A stretch of DNA of 64,000 nt, taken from Platerodrilus igneus (taxonomy: Eukaryota; Arthropoda; Insecta; Coleoptera; Lycidae). The notes beneath the pieces were generated by a model. It was not told the DNA's origin. It saw nothing but the letters and a program-made list of their open reading frames with translations, and did not search any database. The stretch lies in NCBI GenBank assembly GCA_036346225.1, contig JARFIW010000453.1:7874001-7938000 (forward strand), read 5' to 3'. The translations under genes and the position numbers were made by a program. Of the stretch, positions 22,999-34,215 are shown piece after piece (the first letter of the stretch is position 1; the number at the start of each line of letters is the position of its first letter).

Positions 22999-24150
22999 TA
23001 TAGCACTTTGGTTAAACTTGTAAGCAAACTAACTTATAACTAAAGAGTTTATTCTTGCGCACCTGCTTTATGTACCCTATAGACTGCAAACCGAAGGTTT
23101 CCGAAGACACCCGAACGAAGTCTCGGATTCAGCGAGGAACTAAATGACGTCATAATCCTCGCAGCTCGTCCAATACATTTAGCACCAATGTATGCGCCCG
23201 GTTCGCTTTGTCCATGCTGCGAATGCCGTTAGTAGAAACATCGGAAACGACTAGCTCAGTTTAATCCACACAGAGCGCACGACGATATGATAACAAAGAC
23301 AGTTTAACCCCGCTTTTACTCTAGCTCCTTTTTATTTGAATGATATAAACGAAACAAACCAAACTTTGTATAATGACCAAGAATATATACACTTTGCAGT
23401 TCAATAACTTTAATAATTTGGTTTGCTATTCATAAATTAACCCCTGAATCAAAGGAATAATATCAATCTGATTGTGCTCAAATTATAACTCCCTTAAAGT
23501 CGGCAAAATAACCCTGTATACTACTAGAAGCACTTTTAAACGTACAAACAACTTCCTTTTCTCTCTACGTAAATTTTTAAAAGATTTTTGTTGATCCTTC
23601 ACAAATTAATTATTTCAATATATTGAAATAAAGTGTTAAAAATTGAAATAAAGCCTTATGCTAATAAAGAATATTCTTATTTCTGACCTACGTTTTCCTT
23701 GCTTGTTTCCAATTCTTAGAACTGCCTCTGCATGTGATTTACCAGCACCCCTGGATTGTTTTCACTTAAGTTTTCTTGTCTGTTGCGTAATGCAGCGCGA
23801 CCAGTCTAACCCTTAGTTGATTAATTTCTTCTTCAATGTTCAGATACTAATGTTTAGATGAAAATTTATAAGTAGTTACTTAAATTCGTTTCTTATCGTA
23901 GTTAATTAAAGTAGTGCATTAGATTTACTTGGATTTACTTAGAGTACGTTCACAAGAGTGGTTAGTTAGATTTACTTGGATTTGTTCGCCAGAGTGGTTA
24001 CTTAGAACCTTTTTTCAAAGTTAACGGCAACTTTTATCGTATATTTTGGCACTATAATTACAATGACTTTTAACATCTTTTTTATTGCTAAATAATTATT
24101 TAATTCTACTATTTTCACTCTAAGTGATATTACACTTTGAACTGTTATAA
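22999..24150. other. Upstream region of the zinc-finger ORF, no gene seen
   Basis: 23060-23290 is more GC-rich than its surroundings and may hold the promoter of the minus-strand zinc-finger ORF. The remainder is AT-rich without recognised features. A short repeat (gatttacttggattta / gatttacttggatttg) lies at 23925-23990. Confidence 0.4.
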
Positions 24151-24196
24151 CTTGTGCCTTGGTCGAAAAAAGACTCATTGTTTACCAAGTTCGTGT

Positions 24197-24206
24197 TCTA
24201 TATAAA
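24197..24206 (+). promoter_or_regulatory. TATA-like box, orphan
   Basis: ctatataaaggc is followed by a GC-richer stretch, as in an RNA polymerase II core promoter. A 98-residue ORF follows (24255-24551) but has no recognisable domain, so the association is weak. Confidence 0.25.
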
Positions 24207-24559
24207 GGCTCCGCTTTAACCTGTGCCATTGGTTTTCCGAGCATACTTTGTTAATTGAGGCGTTGTACTTTTGCCTTATCATGCAGCCCTCGAACTGTCC
24301 ATAAAGTTACCATAAAAACTAGTGTTGAAGTGATGAATTTCTCAGGTAATAATTTGTATAGTGTATTCTTCAGAATATCCAACTTTGAACTTTATTCAAG
24401 TCACGTCCGCTTGTTTATATTTGCATTTATTCAAATTTTCCCTTTTAATTTATCATGTAATCAAATGTTTGTTTTGATGTTTAGTACTCCAAAATCTGTT
24501 GGATTTTATATAAACTTACGATGTACAGATCCTGTTTTCAAATTTCTATAATGACGTAC

Positions 24560-27290
24560 TTGAATGCGTTTATTTATTTATTCGTTAATGTTTTGAATGG
24601 GATTTTTTATAGCTAGTATGTCAGGTTATTTCCTTTCACTAAATGCGTATTTATATCAATAAAACTCGTTATGTTTAAAATGTTATTCCTGGGTATTTAT
24701 TTTCAATTTTATGCTCGTATATTTAATATAATATGCATTATATGACGTACAAGTTATCTATCTTACTAAATATGATTTGATTTTTGAAGATGAGCTTCCT
24801 TTCATAAATTAAATTTAGTTGTGATTTATACACAGTGTGCTCGATATTAGCTTTTTGCATAATTGTCGAGTTACTTCCATTTTACAATGAAACTGTTTAG
24901 TTTTGTAAACTTTAGTGATATTTACATGTAGCGTACGACCCTTATAACTCAATATACCCATAAATTACACTATTATCATAGCAATATATATACATATATA
25001 TTCATTTAATTAGTATTAAGTTTTTACTTGATTCCACAAGCAACCACGAAGCCTTCTGGAGAATTCTGAAGATTACCGAAGACTTGCGAACTGCTTTAAA
25101 CTGTACAAATTGTTCATTTTTAACTATTTAACTTGCATATCTATATCTTTATGACATTTTTAATTGTTTTAGCTTATAAATACAGTATTGCCCGAAATAA
25201 ACAGTACTGAAATTGTAATTGTTTTGTATATTTAAAAAATACATATTATTGACACTTTATTATATGTTCTAAATCACATGATACTATTGAGTGGGAAATT
25301 TATAAAGCTTCTCATACCTTCTAAGTCGTCAAGACAAAAAGAAGAGCACAAAAATCCGCACACACAGGCTACAAATGAAATATGATCGAGAGTATTCGTT
25401 TGGGTTAAGTCCGATGCACCGATAAATTATGTACCCTTCAACAGCAGTTAGTTCCAAAGTTTGCATTTAAGAATAGCTTACCAAAATTTAGCGAACTCTC
25501 AAAATACGTTTTCAATCATTAATGTAAATGAGTTATTATTATCTAGTCAGGAAGTATCGGCTTTTTTATTTTTTATAGAGTATCCCACGTGCCGGTATAG
25601 ATTTTAACCCTGCTTAGAATGGAAATAGATTATCTTAAAAGAACCGAACATTTTTAATGCAAGAAAGTTTCAGTAAAGACAAATTTTGTATCAGGAACTT
25701 ATTCCAGCTTGTACAGTCTGATCGTACCCCATCCCATCAATTTAAACTTTTCTGCGCTTATTATCGATGTACTGGAAGCTAAGTCCGCTATATCTAATAG
25801 GAAAACGTGACTTATCTGCAAATCCAATATACCCTGGAAGTTGGAAGAGCTAAATTACCAGGAAATAAGCATGTTGTAGTTTGTTGTATTTCCCTAAAGG
25901 TCACATGGTATACAGCGCTCACTTTCAATACTTGTCTACTTTGAGATAAAACTTTTTTCAGTTCATTGCGTTAATTTACCCGAACTCAGCGCGAAGTAAA
26001 ACCACCAAACTCGTCTATTTGAGTACAAATGTGGGTCAGGTTGCGGAATCAGCTTATTTTTAATATCAAGAAGGGTTTTTAATATCGTTACTTTAACTGT
26101 GTTAGTTTGAAACAAAATTGCTATATCAAAAATACAATTGAAGCATCCACTCCGAAATTCAGTTTGTTCATGAACCCTTAATTTAAAAATGAACTCGTAT
26201 TTATTCAAATCTACTAAGTGGAAAATTGCTTCACACCACAAATGTGCATGTACTTTAAAATTTCATTATCATATAAACAGCTTTACGCTCATAATGAAAT
26301 TCGTTTATAAAATGTTGAATGTATCATAAAGTTTATGCAGAAATTTTTAGCTATGGTATTTGTAGCGATTTAATGAGCATGAGGAAATAGGTGCTTTCTG
26401 GAAATACTTTGCAATGTTCGAACTTAATGCATCACTGACATAAATTATATTTTATAAAATGCGTGCATAAGTAAAATTGAACAGAAACTTACCAAAGGTT
26501 CAAAGCACAATCACTGCATTCCTTACGCAACATTAAAAACGGAAGACGTAGAGGTTGAAATGTAGACAGGATAATATGAAAAATTGTAGGTGTCGTTAAC
26601 CGGATCGTCGACTTCAACTGGACTGTTATTTTTAAGAGTCTTATCGCGACCTATTAATACGAGCAATAAGCCCCTTCAATCTTCAATGGTCAATTAATCT
26701 ATTCAAAATTATATAGGCAGCAAGTAGCAAAGAAGCAACTGTAATTTATAAGTATAGAACGCAATTATAATTAAAAAATTAAATACAGGAAGTAGTACAA
26801 AACAGTCGATGTGGCAGCATAAAGACCCTCCCATTTTCGGCAATGTAAAAATGAAGGAAGGTCTTCCCATAAGAAGTACATGGTGATTGCCTCTTTATGA
26901 ACTATATGTGAGTGCAGAAGAAATATACATAAACCTTTGCTACGTACAATGACGTAGCCGGACGAAACGTAAGTACCAGGCTTGCTATCAAACGCAAGAT
27001 ACATATTCCCAATTATGTATGTATTATAAAACAGAATCCAATAGGAAATTATTAGAAATTATTAAGAAATTACTAAGTGAAGTGCAAGAATGTAATACAA
27101 GAACAATGATTAAAGTTTATTAACAGTTCATGAGAACTGATGCAAAACTTTGTATTCAGACGACAGTGACACTGCAGGTGGCAGGTCACAGACGGTTAAG
27201 ATACCGCAATTACCTAGAAAGTAAGATTATTACAATGTATTAGTGAATAGAATTAAGAATAAGCAAACTGAGTTCTGCAAGTTCCCACAG
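24560..27290. other. AT-rich DNA, no gene seen
   Basis: ORFs here (for example 25963-26241 minus and 26771-27004 minus) have no motif support. A short imperfect (TA)n run lies at about 24985-25002. Confidence 0.5.
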
Positions 27291-27299
27291 CCATGTGAG

Positions 27300-27560
27300 G
27301 GTGTAGGGGCATTATAAATAGCCCGGGAGCACCAAGACCCGGCAGTCAGTTAAAGTATTCAGCTTTAATATTGCAGTTGCTGAGGCTACTCAAAATAGTA
27401 CAATTAATTCTTTTTTCGACTTAGAGTAATTTTAATCAAATTTGTAAAAATCCACATTTAACTCTGTATTAATCAAATAAATTGTTAAGAAATTTTGGAA
27501 GTGTTTTTTAAAAAGACAGCTCCCAAGGCCCGTTAACTCGCGGAGAGTGGGGGGATTCGC
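27300..27560 (+). promoter_or_regulatory. LTR-like promoter: TATA box plus initiator
   Basis: tataaata at 27313-27320 is followed about 30 bp later by ggcagtcagttaa, a match to the arthropod initiator TCAGT, at about 27342-27350. An aataaa lies at about 27476. TATA, initiator at +1 and a nearby polyadenylation signal within 200 bp is the layout of an LTR. No matching second LTR or coding region was found, so it is called only as a promoter-like segment, possibly a solo LTR. Confidence 0.45.
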
Positions 27561-27794
27561 CTAAATACAAAAAAAATAAAAATAGAGCACAAAAAATTAA
27601 GCACATCATCCACGATTATCTATTAACAACAAAAAATAAATAAAATCAAAAAATATGTCTTGATTCCCATGGACAAATAAAAGTATTAAATTTTAGTGAT
27701 ATTGTAAAGGATAAATTTGATAGTGGATCCACGAAGTGCGCATTTCGCGACTAACATGTAATATAATTCATTAAAACAAAAAAAAAGATTAATG

Positions 27795-27975
27795 TTTCGA
27801 TTTTCTCAATAGCAATAGCAATAGCAAGTTTTAAATGTAGATTTTCTCAATAGTACGGGTGTTAAATTTAAGCATTAAATGTAAATTTATTCTATAGCAA
27901 ATATGTTAAAATTAAAAATAGCGAATGTTGATTTTCTCAATAGTACAGGTGTTAAATTTAAGCCTTAAATACAGG
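27795..27975. repeat. Degenerate tandem repeat, about 89-bp period
   Basis: gattttctcaatag begins at about 27798, 27840 and 27930. The last two copies continue as tac(g/a)ggtgttaaatttaagc(a/c)ttaaat. The first ends in three caatag words. Confidence 0.7.
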
Positions 27976-27979
27976 CCGC

Positions 27980-29280
27980 GTTGTAGTAAGAACTAACGAA
28001 GTATAACCAGAAGCACCTGCGCAGCCAGCTGTTCAACAAGTATGGTGAACTGGTTTCACACCATCAGTCGTTGATAAATAAAAATCCTTGACATGCATAA
28101 AAGAAAACAAGGCACATACCTCTATGCATCAGGATAGTTATCTCGCCAACCGTGGGAGTTGAGTCAACACAGCGACGTAAAGTCCATCGTAAGTACAGTA
28201 GTGATCCACCAAAAAAACAGCTGCTCCACGGCAACGAACAGTCGGGCCCACACAAAGAGAGGACCCTTTTGGCCTCCAGCTAAAAAAAGCTAAAAAGAAA
28301 ATTGGATTAGAATGAGTAAGCGCGGGAAAACTCACCAATACATGCAAGCCATCTCTATTGTCGAACAAAAAAAAGCGTGCATTGTTTTCAAAGCACGGTG
28401 ACGAATCATGCAACAAACATCTCGACGCATAAGCATCAGGGTCAAGTTCAAAAATGAGTTCAAATAACACGAATTTGAAATGCAAACATTCGCGTTATCG
28501 AACCATTGAAACTGGAAAATACGGTTTTATCGGAATAGTTCAATACACTATTTAGACAAAGGTTTAGAATGAAGCAACAGAGAAAGTAATTATATGTTAT
28601 CAGAATGTTGAACAATTCAACTGGTACCTCCAACAAGGTCTCGACTAATTAACTATAGCATAAAGTTTCGTTTTTAAAGCACAATGGATTTGAGTTGCAA
28701 AATTATTAGAAAGCGTATTTTCGTCTTTAGCATGAATAAATTTGACTAGAAATGTTATGATTGCGCGTACTATTGTAACGAGGTAAAAATACAGTATGGA
28801 GTTTTGAATAGAAATAGAAGAGGTGAATGAAAAACGAATTACCACAAAAAGTACGCATCTGAATCCATCGTCGAAAATACACGTATCACCTTGCTAATTA
28901 CAACTGCTAGTCGGTTTCACAAGTCTAAAGGGAATTTTTACTAACTTGTTTCTTTAACACGTCGTATAGGTAATAAATGGACATTTCTATACTTTCAACG
29001 ACATTTCAAGGTTATCGTTAACGAATACTTCTTTTTGACTGTTGCGGGAAACCCTTTAATCAATAAGCAACTTCTAATTTTAATTTTTATTTAGATAATA
29101 TAAAATACATAAAATAAAATATACATTTCTACACACAAAACACAACAATTTCTTTATTTTCTTCGGAGTTGTTTATAATTTAGCTAATTTAATTCTAATT
29201 TTATAATTTAAATCAATATACTATTCTCGTTGTTCCATTTGTAACCAATAATTGGATACGCACAGCGCGTTTGATTTTCG
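27980..29280. other. No supported gene
   Basis: A minus-strand ORF of 115 residues (28138-28485) overlaps a 63-residue one (28064-28255). Neither shows a recognisable domain, signal peptide or repeat. I leave them uncalled. Confidence 0.45.
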
Positions 29281-29286
29281 AATCGG

Positions 29287-29297
29287 AGTATATAAAA
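29287..29297 (+). promoter_or_regulatory. TATA-like box, orphan
   Basis: gtatataaaacacac lies about 260 bp upstream of the LINE relic that begins at 29550. It may be a remnant of another element, because this LINE family starts with a different 5' UTR (see 60.7 kb). Confidence 0.25.
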
Positions 29298-29549
29298 CAC
29301 ACTGCTTCTGTGCTATACTTTTTTGACTCCAGAAATAACAAATTCTTTATCTATTTGCTCCAGTCTCCGACACTTCGTAATATTTTCACCCCCCTTACTT
29401 CCTGCACTACAATTAAATCCATTTTTCTACCACTTTCTGCGTAAAGAGAGAAATCTCCATGTTTTTCCAAATATTCGAAAAACACTCTGCAGCGCGGACC
29501 TAATCCTAAGAATTTTACTTTATTGCTAAAGTTAGAGGACATAAAAATT

Positions 29550-31864
29550 TAATGAATACGGGGAATTTAATGCTGTGATAGGTGAGGGTAGGGAAGGAGT
29601 GGTAGTAGGTTCGTTAGGTTTAGGCACGAGAAATCACCGGGGAAATAGGCCAGGAGAGTTTTACGACAAGAACAATTTAACCATTAAAACACATGCTTGA
29701 AGACGATACACGTGGAAGATGCCAGGAGGATACAGAAAGATATCAAATAGACTACAAAATTGTTGGACAACGGTTAAGGAATCAAGTAAAAAACTGCAGA
29801 AGCAGATATAGACACTAACCACCACATCGCAATTATGAAAGCCACTCTTAAATTAAAAAATTTGAAAATAGGAACAGAAAAAAGCACTTTGACTTTGAGA
29901 AACCCACGAAAGATTTGAGAAAAAGTCAAATAAATTGCTGAATGATATTAGGAAAATTTCTTATACTAAATACGTAGAAACAGAATGGAATAACATTAAA
30001 TCCAGCTTAGACATGGCGACCAGAGATATTCTGGGGTACACACAAAAAAGAAAATAAAAACCATGAATAACAAAGGATATACTGAATCTAATAGAAGAAA
30101 GATGAAAATATAAAAATAGATTAGACGAAATAGGAAAACAGTGTTACAAAGCCAGAAAATGAGAAATTATTCGCAAATGCAAGAAAGCTAAAGAACAATG
30201 GATTGATGAAAAGTGTAAAGAGGAACAAATTAAGATGGAAATAGGAAAGACAGGCGAAGCAGACAAACTAATTAGAATGATTTTGAGGATATAAAACCGT
30301 ATAGCAAAACTATAAGTAACACGGGAAAAAAACGTCATTACAGAAAATGTAGAGAAAGGTGATAGATGACAAGAATATATAGGGAATTTATATGCAGGAG
30401 AGGAACTATCAGCATTAGAACAGGAATAAGACACTGACAAGGATGCCTTGGGATATCCTATATTTTTAGATGAGTTTGAATTAGCATTATACGGTCTGAA
30501 AAATGGTAAGGCGCGGAATACAGAGAACGTGCAAGCAGAAACTATAAAAGCTGCTGGACGAGCAGTAACAGAACGTTTCTTCCTATTTGTAAGCTATATG
30601 TATGAGACAGGCGAGATACCCAAAGATTACAAACGTAACATCATAGTCACTATACCAAAAGAGAGAGGTGCGGATAGATATGAAAATTTTCGAACAATAA
30701 GTTTGACAGTACACGTATCAAAAGTATTAACTAGAAGTGTACAAAGACGAATGGAAAAACGGGCTGAAGAAGTACTAGAAAAAGATCAATTTGGGTTTAG
30801 ACAAAAAAGAGGGACACGGGAGGCTATTTTAGCTCTGAGGGCGATAATGAAGAAAACAATAGAAAAGGAGAAAGCGTGTATAGAAGGTTTGTAGCTCTGG
30901 AAAAAGCATTCGACAATGTATAATGGAAAAAATTTTCGAAATACTTAAATAGATTGGAATAAGTTTTAGGGATAGTCGGATAGTACCTAGCTTATACAAA
31001 GAGCAAAGTAACGGTAGTACAATTAGAGCAGGAACATAGGGAAGTATATATTAGGAAAGGGGTAAAACAGGGATGCGCGCTATGCCCATTAATTTTTAAC
31101 TTGTACATCAAAGAGACAATGAATATCGTCAAACGCAAAACATTTGAAAATATTATGCAGGGACAAAAGATTGATATACTTGGATTTGCAAAAGATATAG
31201 CGCTATTAGCATCTAGCAAGGAAGAGTTAGAACCTACACTTAGTGAGATGAAAACAGTTCTAACAGAGAAAACCGGTATGAAAATTAACAAAAATAAAAC
31301 TAAGGTACTAGTATACAAAGGAGGACGAAATAAATTAAAAACTACAGTACAAATAGGTAACGAGAACTTACAAGAGGTTAAGGATTTCTGCTACCTAAGA
31401 AGCCAAATAACGCGCGATGGGAGGAGCGTAAAAGATATAAAACAAAGATTAGCACAAGATCGTGCTACATTTTACAAGAAAAAGCAACTACTGTGTTCAA
31501 AGACAACAAACATAGAAACAAGGAAAAGATTGCGTAAAACATATGTGTGAAGCACAGCACTCTACGACTATGAAATCTGGACAGTAGGAGGAGCGGGCAG
31601 AGAAAAGATAGAGTGAAATGTGGTGCAACAGACGAATGGTCAGACAAAGGTAAGTACAAAGAGGTACTAGAAATGGTAGAGGACAAAAGAGGTATGTGGA
31701 AAACAATAAAAAATAGGAAAGATAGGATGATCGGCCACATACTACGACATGAGGGAATAGTGCGGAATATATTAGAAGCAGAGATAGGAAAAAAGAGGGG
31801 TAGAGATAGATCTAGGTTAGACTATTGCACACCGATAGTGAAAGATGTAACCTGTGCAGGCTAA
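29550..31864 (+). pseudogene. LINE-3rd copy: endonuclease and RT relic
   Basis: Begins inside the AP endonuclease (GNFNAVIGEGREG, matching GDFNAVVGEGRER of the copy at 61.5 kb; RRYTWKMPGG) and runs through the whole ORF2 with many stops and frameshifts. The RT blocks include a KNGKARNTENVQAETIKAAG linker, DQFGFRQKRGTREAILALRA and GVKQGCALCPLIF. The catalytic box is changed from FADD to FAKD (about 31185), which would abolish polymerase activity even if the frame were open. The longest open pieces are 30448-30894 and 31101-31550. The carboxy domain follows in another frame. It is 5'-truncated. ORF2 leads into the doubled 3' UTR downstream. Confidence 0.85.
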
Positions 31865-32515
31865 CTCAGAATAGAAATCAATGGAGGTACGCGTCCAACC
31901 AATTCCAAGATTGAAAACCTAATTGGGAAAAAGTAACTGTACTTAAACCTGATGATTTTATACAGTCAACTACAGATACTGGTTTTGCAGTACTCTCTAC
32001 TAATGTTAAGTGTGCGAAAAGAATTACTGAAAAACTATTAATTCGGCAAATGTCTATGTGTTGGAGTAGCGTTAGTAGCCACATGCTGTTTAACCTCCTT
32101 CACATACCGCTGAATTTTAGTGAAATAAAGAATATAATCAAGAAACAACAGAAAGGGAACCGATCTGCTTTGAGAATATCAGGAAACGGTGTAGGCTAGC
32201 TCAGAATAGGAATAAATGAAGGTACGCGTCTAACCTGTTTCAAGACGGAAAACATAATGACGACAGAATAAATGCACTTAAATCTGATGAATATTATAAT
32301 CAACTACAGGTGTTGATTTTAAATATTTTCAACTAATGTTGATTGTGCGAAAAGATATATTGGAAAACTATTAATTCGGCATATCTTCATGTGTTGGGGA
32401 TCTTGGTAGCCGCAGGCTGCTTAACCCCCTTTACATACTACTGAATATCGGGGAAATAGGGAATATATTTAACGATAGAAGGGGAACCGAACTGCATTTA
32501 ACAAGATAGAGCAGC
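31850..32515 (+). repeat. Two tandem copies of the LINE 3'-UTR unit
   Basis: The same doubled arrangement as at 18.7-19.36 kb. Copy 1 runs from about 31850 to 32180 and copy 2 from about 32185 to 32515. Each ends in a hairpin (32063-32098 and 32396-32429) followed by AGAA.GGGAACCGA.CTGC. Confidence 0.8.
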
Positions 32516-32631
32516 AGTTATGTTCTCAGACAACAAACATAGAAACAAAGAGAAAATTGTTGAAACCAAATGTGTGGAGCACAGAACAGTATGACTATGA
32601 AATGCGGGCAGTAGGAAAAGCAGACAGAAAA
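32516..32631 (+). pseudogene. Second LINE ORF2 carboxy fragment, cut by a MITE
   Basis: tctcagacaacaaacataga and onward repeat the ORF2 carboxy coding sequence (TTNIETK.KLL, then VWSTEQYDYEM read in frame). It stops at gcagacagaaaa, exactly where the 211-bp inverted-repeat element begins. The matching point in the 19.4 kb copy reads gcaggcagaaaaccgg. Confidence 0.7.
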
Positions 32632-32842
32632 ACCATGATTCGTTTAGATTGAAACTACATTAACTTTGTTAAATGGGTAATAAACATGTAAACTTTTTAA
32701 ACAAAACTTGTAGTGAAAATAATTCTGAAGAGAATGGTGTAAAATAGGTCAATAATAAACAAACACAAAGTTTAAAAAATTAATGTTTAATTAAATCAAC
32801 ATATACGAAGTTAATGTAGTTTAAATCTAAACGAAGCATGGT
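32632..32842. mobile_element. MITE, 211 bp, with about 35-bp terminal inverted repeats
   Basis: The left end ACCATGATTCGTTTAGATT and the right end AATCTAAACGAAGCATGGT are near-perfect inverted copies. The similarity continues inward through AAACTACATTAACTT. There is no coding capacity. The target duplication is unclear because the flank is A-rich. It lies inside the LINE relic and is therefore younger than it. Confidence 0.8.
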
Positions 32843-33165
32843 TTTCGAGACCGAATTTTGCGCTTTTTGTCTGATATTTCAGATATGGGTGATCCTAGAG
32901 ATCTGGGACATGTTTTATTCGATTTTTCAGTTCATTTTACATAAAATCCAATAAATGTAACACCTAACTTAACGCCATAAAAATCAGTTTGGCTTTATTT
33001 CCTTCCTTTCCCAGAAAAATGAGCGAAATATTTCTCTAGCCGTAATTCTCTAACAAAGCATTTCCGGACATATGTTCATATTAACGTTTTTCATTATTTT
33101 AATGAGAGGAAACCACCTTAGAAGTTTGTCTGGTTCCTCGTGGGACACCCTGTATATTACGTTAG
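32843..33165 (-). mobile_element. Repeat fragment ending in ACAGGGTGTCCC
   Basis: On the minus strand the right boundary reads ATACAGGGTGTCCCACGAGG. I recognise this kind of terminus from dispersed insect repeats, but cannot name the family. No ORF is seen. Its left boundary is uncertain because it directly abuts the MITE. Confidence 0.35.
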
Positions 33166-33194
33166 GAACCACAAAATATTTTAGACTGTACATT

Positions 33195-34215
33195 ATATCC
33201 ATCTGACAGTTGGACATGGTGGAAGAAACCGGATGGAGAAAGAGTTAAATTTGCGCTCTAAGAATATTACGAGAGAAATTATTGTGATATATGTGACAAG
33301 CTTGTAACATGTGACCCGAATTGAAAATTGTTGGTGGTAAACCACGACACCCTCAAACCCAAGTATCGGTAGAAAAAAGAAATCAAAATATAGAGAATAT
33401 CCCGGGTAGGTGGCTGGAGGATAACAACACTAATAAATGGTCGAAAGAATTGCGTTTTATACAAGTAATGAAAAATAGAGCCCATCACACATTCATTAAA
33501 TATACTCCATATGAGGGTTCGGGACGAAGCTGAAGGTAGGACTTCAAAGTTCTTCTATACCACATGAGGCTCTGCTTGACATTAATTCAGAAGAAAACAA
33601 AAACTACTACCTACTGAAGGCAGTGTCACCGAAAGGAACCAAGTGGAGTCCACCGAAAATGATCAGGTAGAGTCCAACTAGCCCATACCAAGATTCAAAT
33701 CCAATACCCAAAACAAAGTAGCTTCATTGCAACTAAACGTGGAGCGCATGAAAGGAAATGTTATGCAAGTTAGGAAATTGGCTTTAAATAATTTGTAGAA
33801 GCAGGGTAAGGAAACGTTGGCTGCATCTAACAATAAATATCCCATAGCTAAAATTGGTGACACTGTTAGGGCCCGCGTTCCAGATATTGATCGAGCTCGT
33901 AGCGGCGGACGAAATATACTTGCTACCGTGATTGAAATAACAGCCTCTAACCTTTATAAATTGGAAACAAAACAAGGTGTTTGGAATCAACTTTATACAA
34001 GAATCCAATTTACAGTGTGCAAGGAAAGATTTGTTTCGCCTGAAGATGTTCTGTAGACGGAGATTTCACCGATAAAAAGTGTTAGGATGTTGTTTAAATG
34101 TGGAGAGCAAGGTTGTAGTTGATGTGGTTGTAAAGATGGTTTCCTGATAAATGTAGTTGTCGCAAACAAAAAAAAAGAATGTAAAACTCAAAATGCTATC
34201 AATGCGGCAAGTGTT
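33195..34215 (+). pseudogene. KRBA2-type integrase relic with the catalytic core deleted
   Basis: Four pieces can be read in order. First, an HLTVGHGGRNRMEKEL zinc-binding segment (33200-33245). Then, after a deletion, KIVGGKPRHPQTQVSVEKRNQ (33324-33385), the end of the integrase core. Third, a KIGDTVRARVPDIDRARSGG carboxy domain (33850-33910) with LYTRIQFTVCKERF, open from 33817 to 34056. Last, a Cys-rich tail (DKCSCRK..., about 34150-34200) in a shifted frame. This order is that of KRAB-A domain-containing protein 2 (KRBA2)-like integrases, a transposon-derived family common in arthropods. The first two catalytic Asp residues are missing. It is a pseudogene or dead transposon copy. Confidence 0.7.

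Noticed and set aside
28138..28485. 115-residue minus-strand ORF as a host gene
   Set aside because: No recognisable domain. It overlaps a second unrelated frame, and there is no splice or promoter support.
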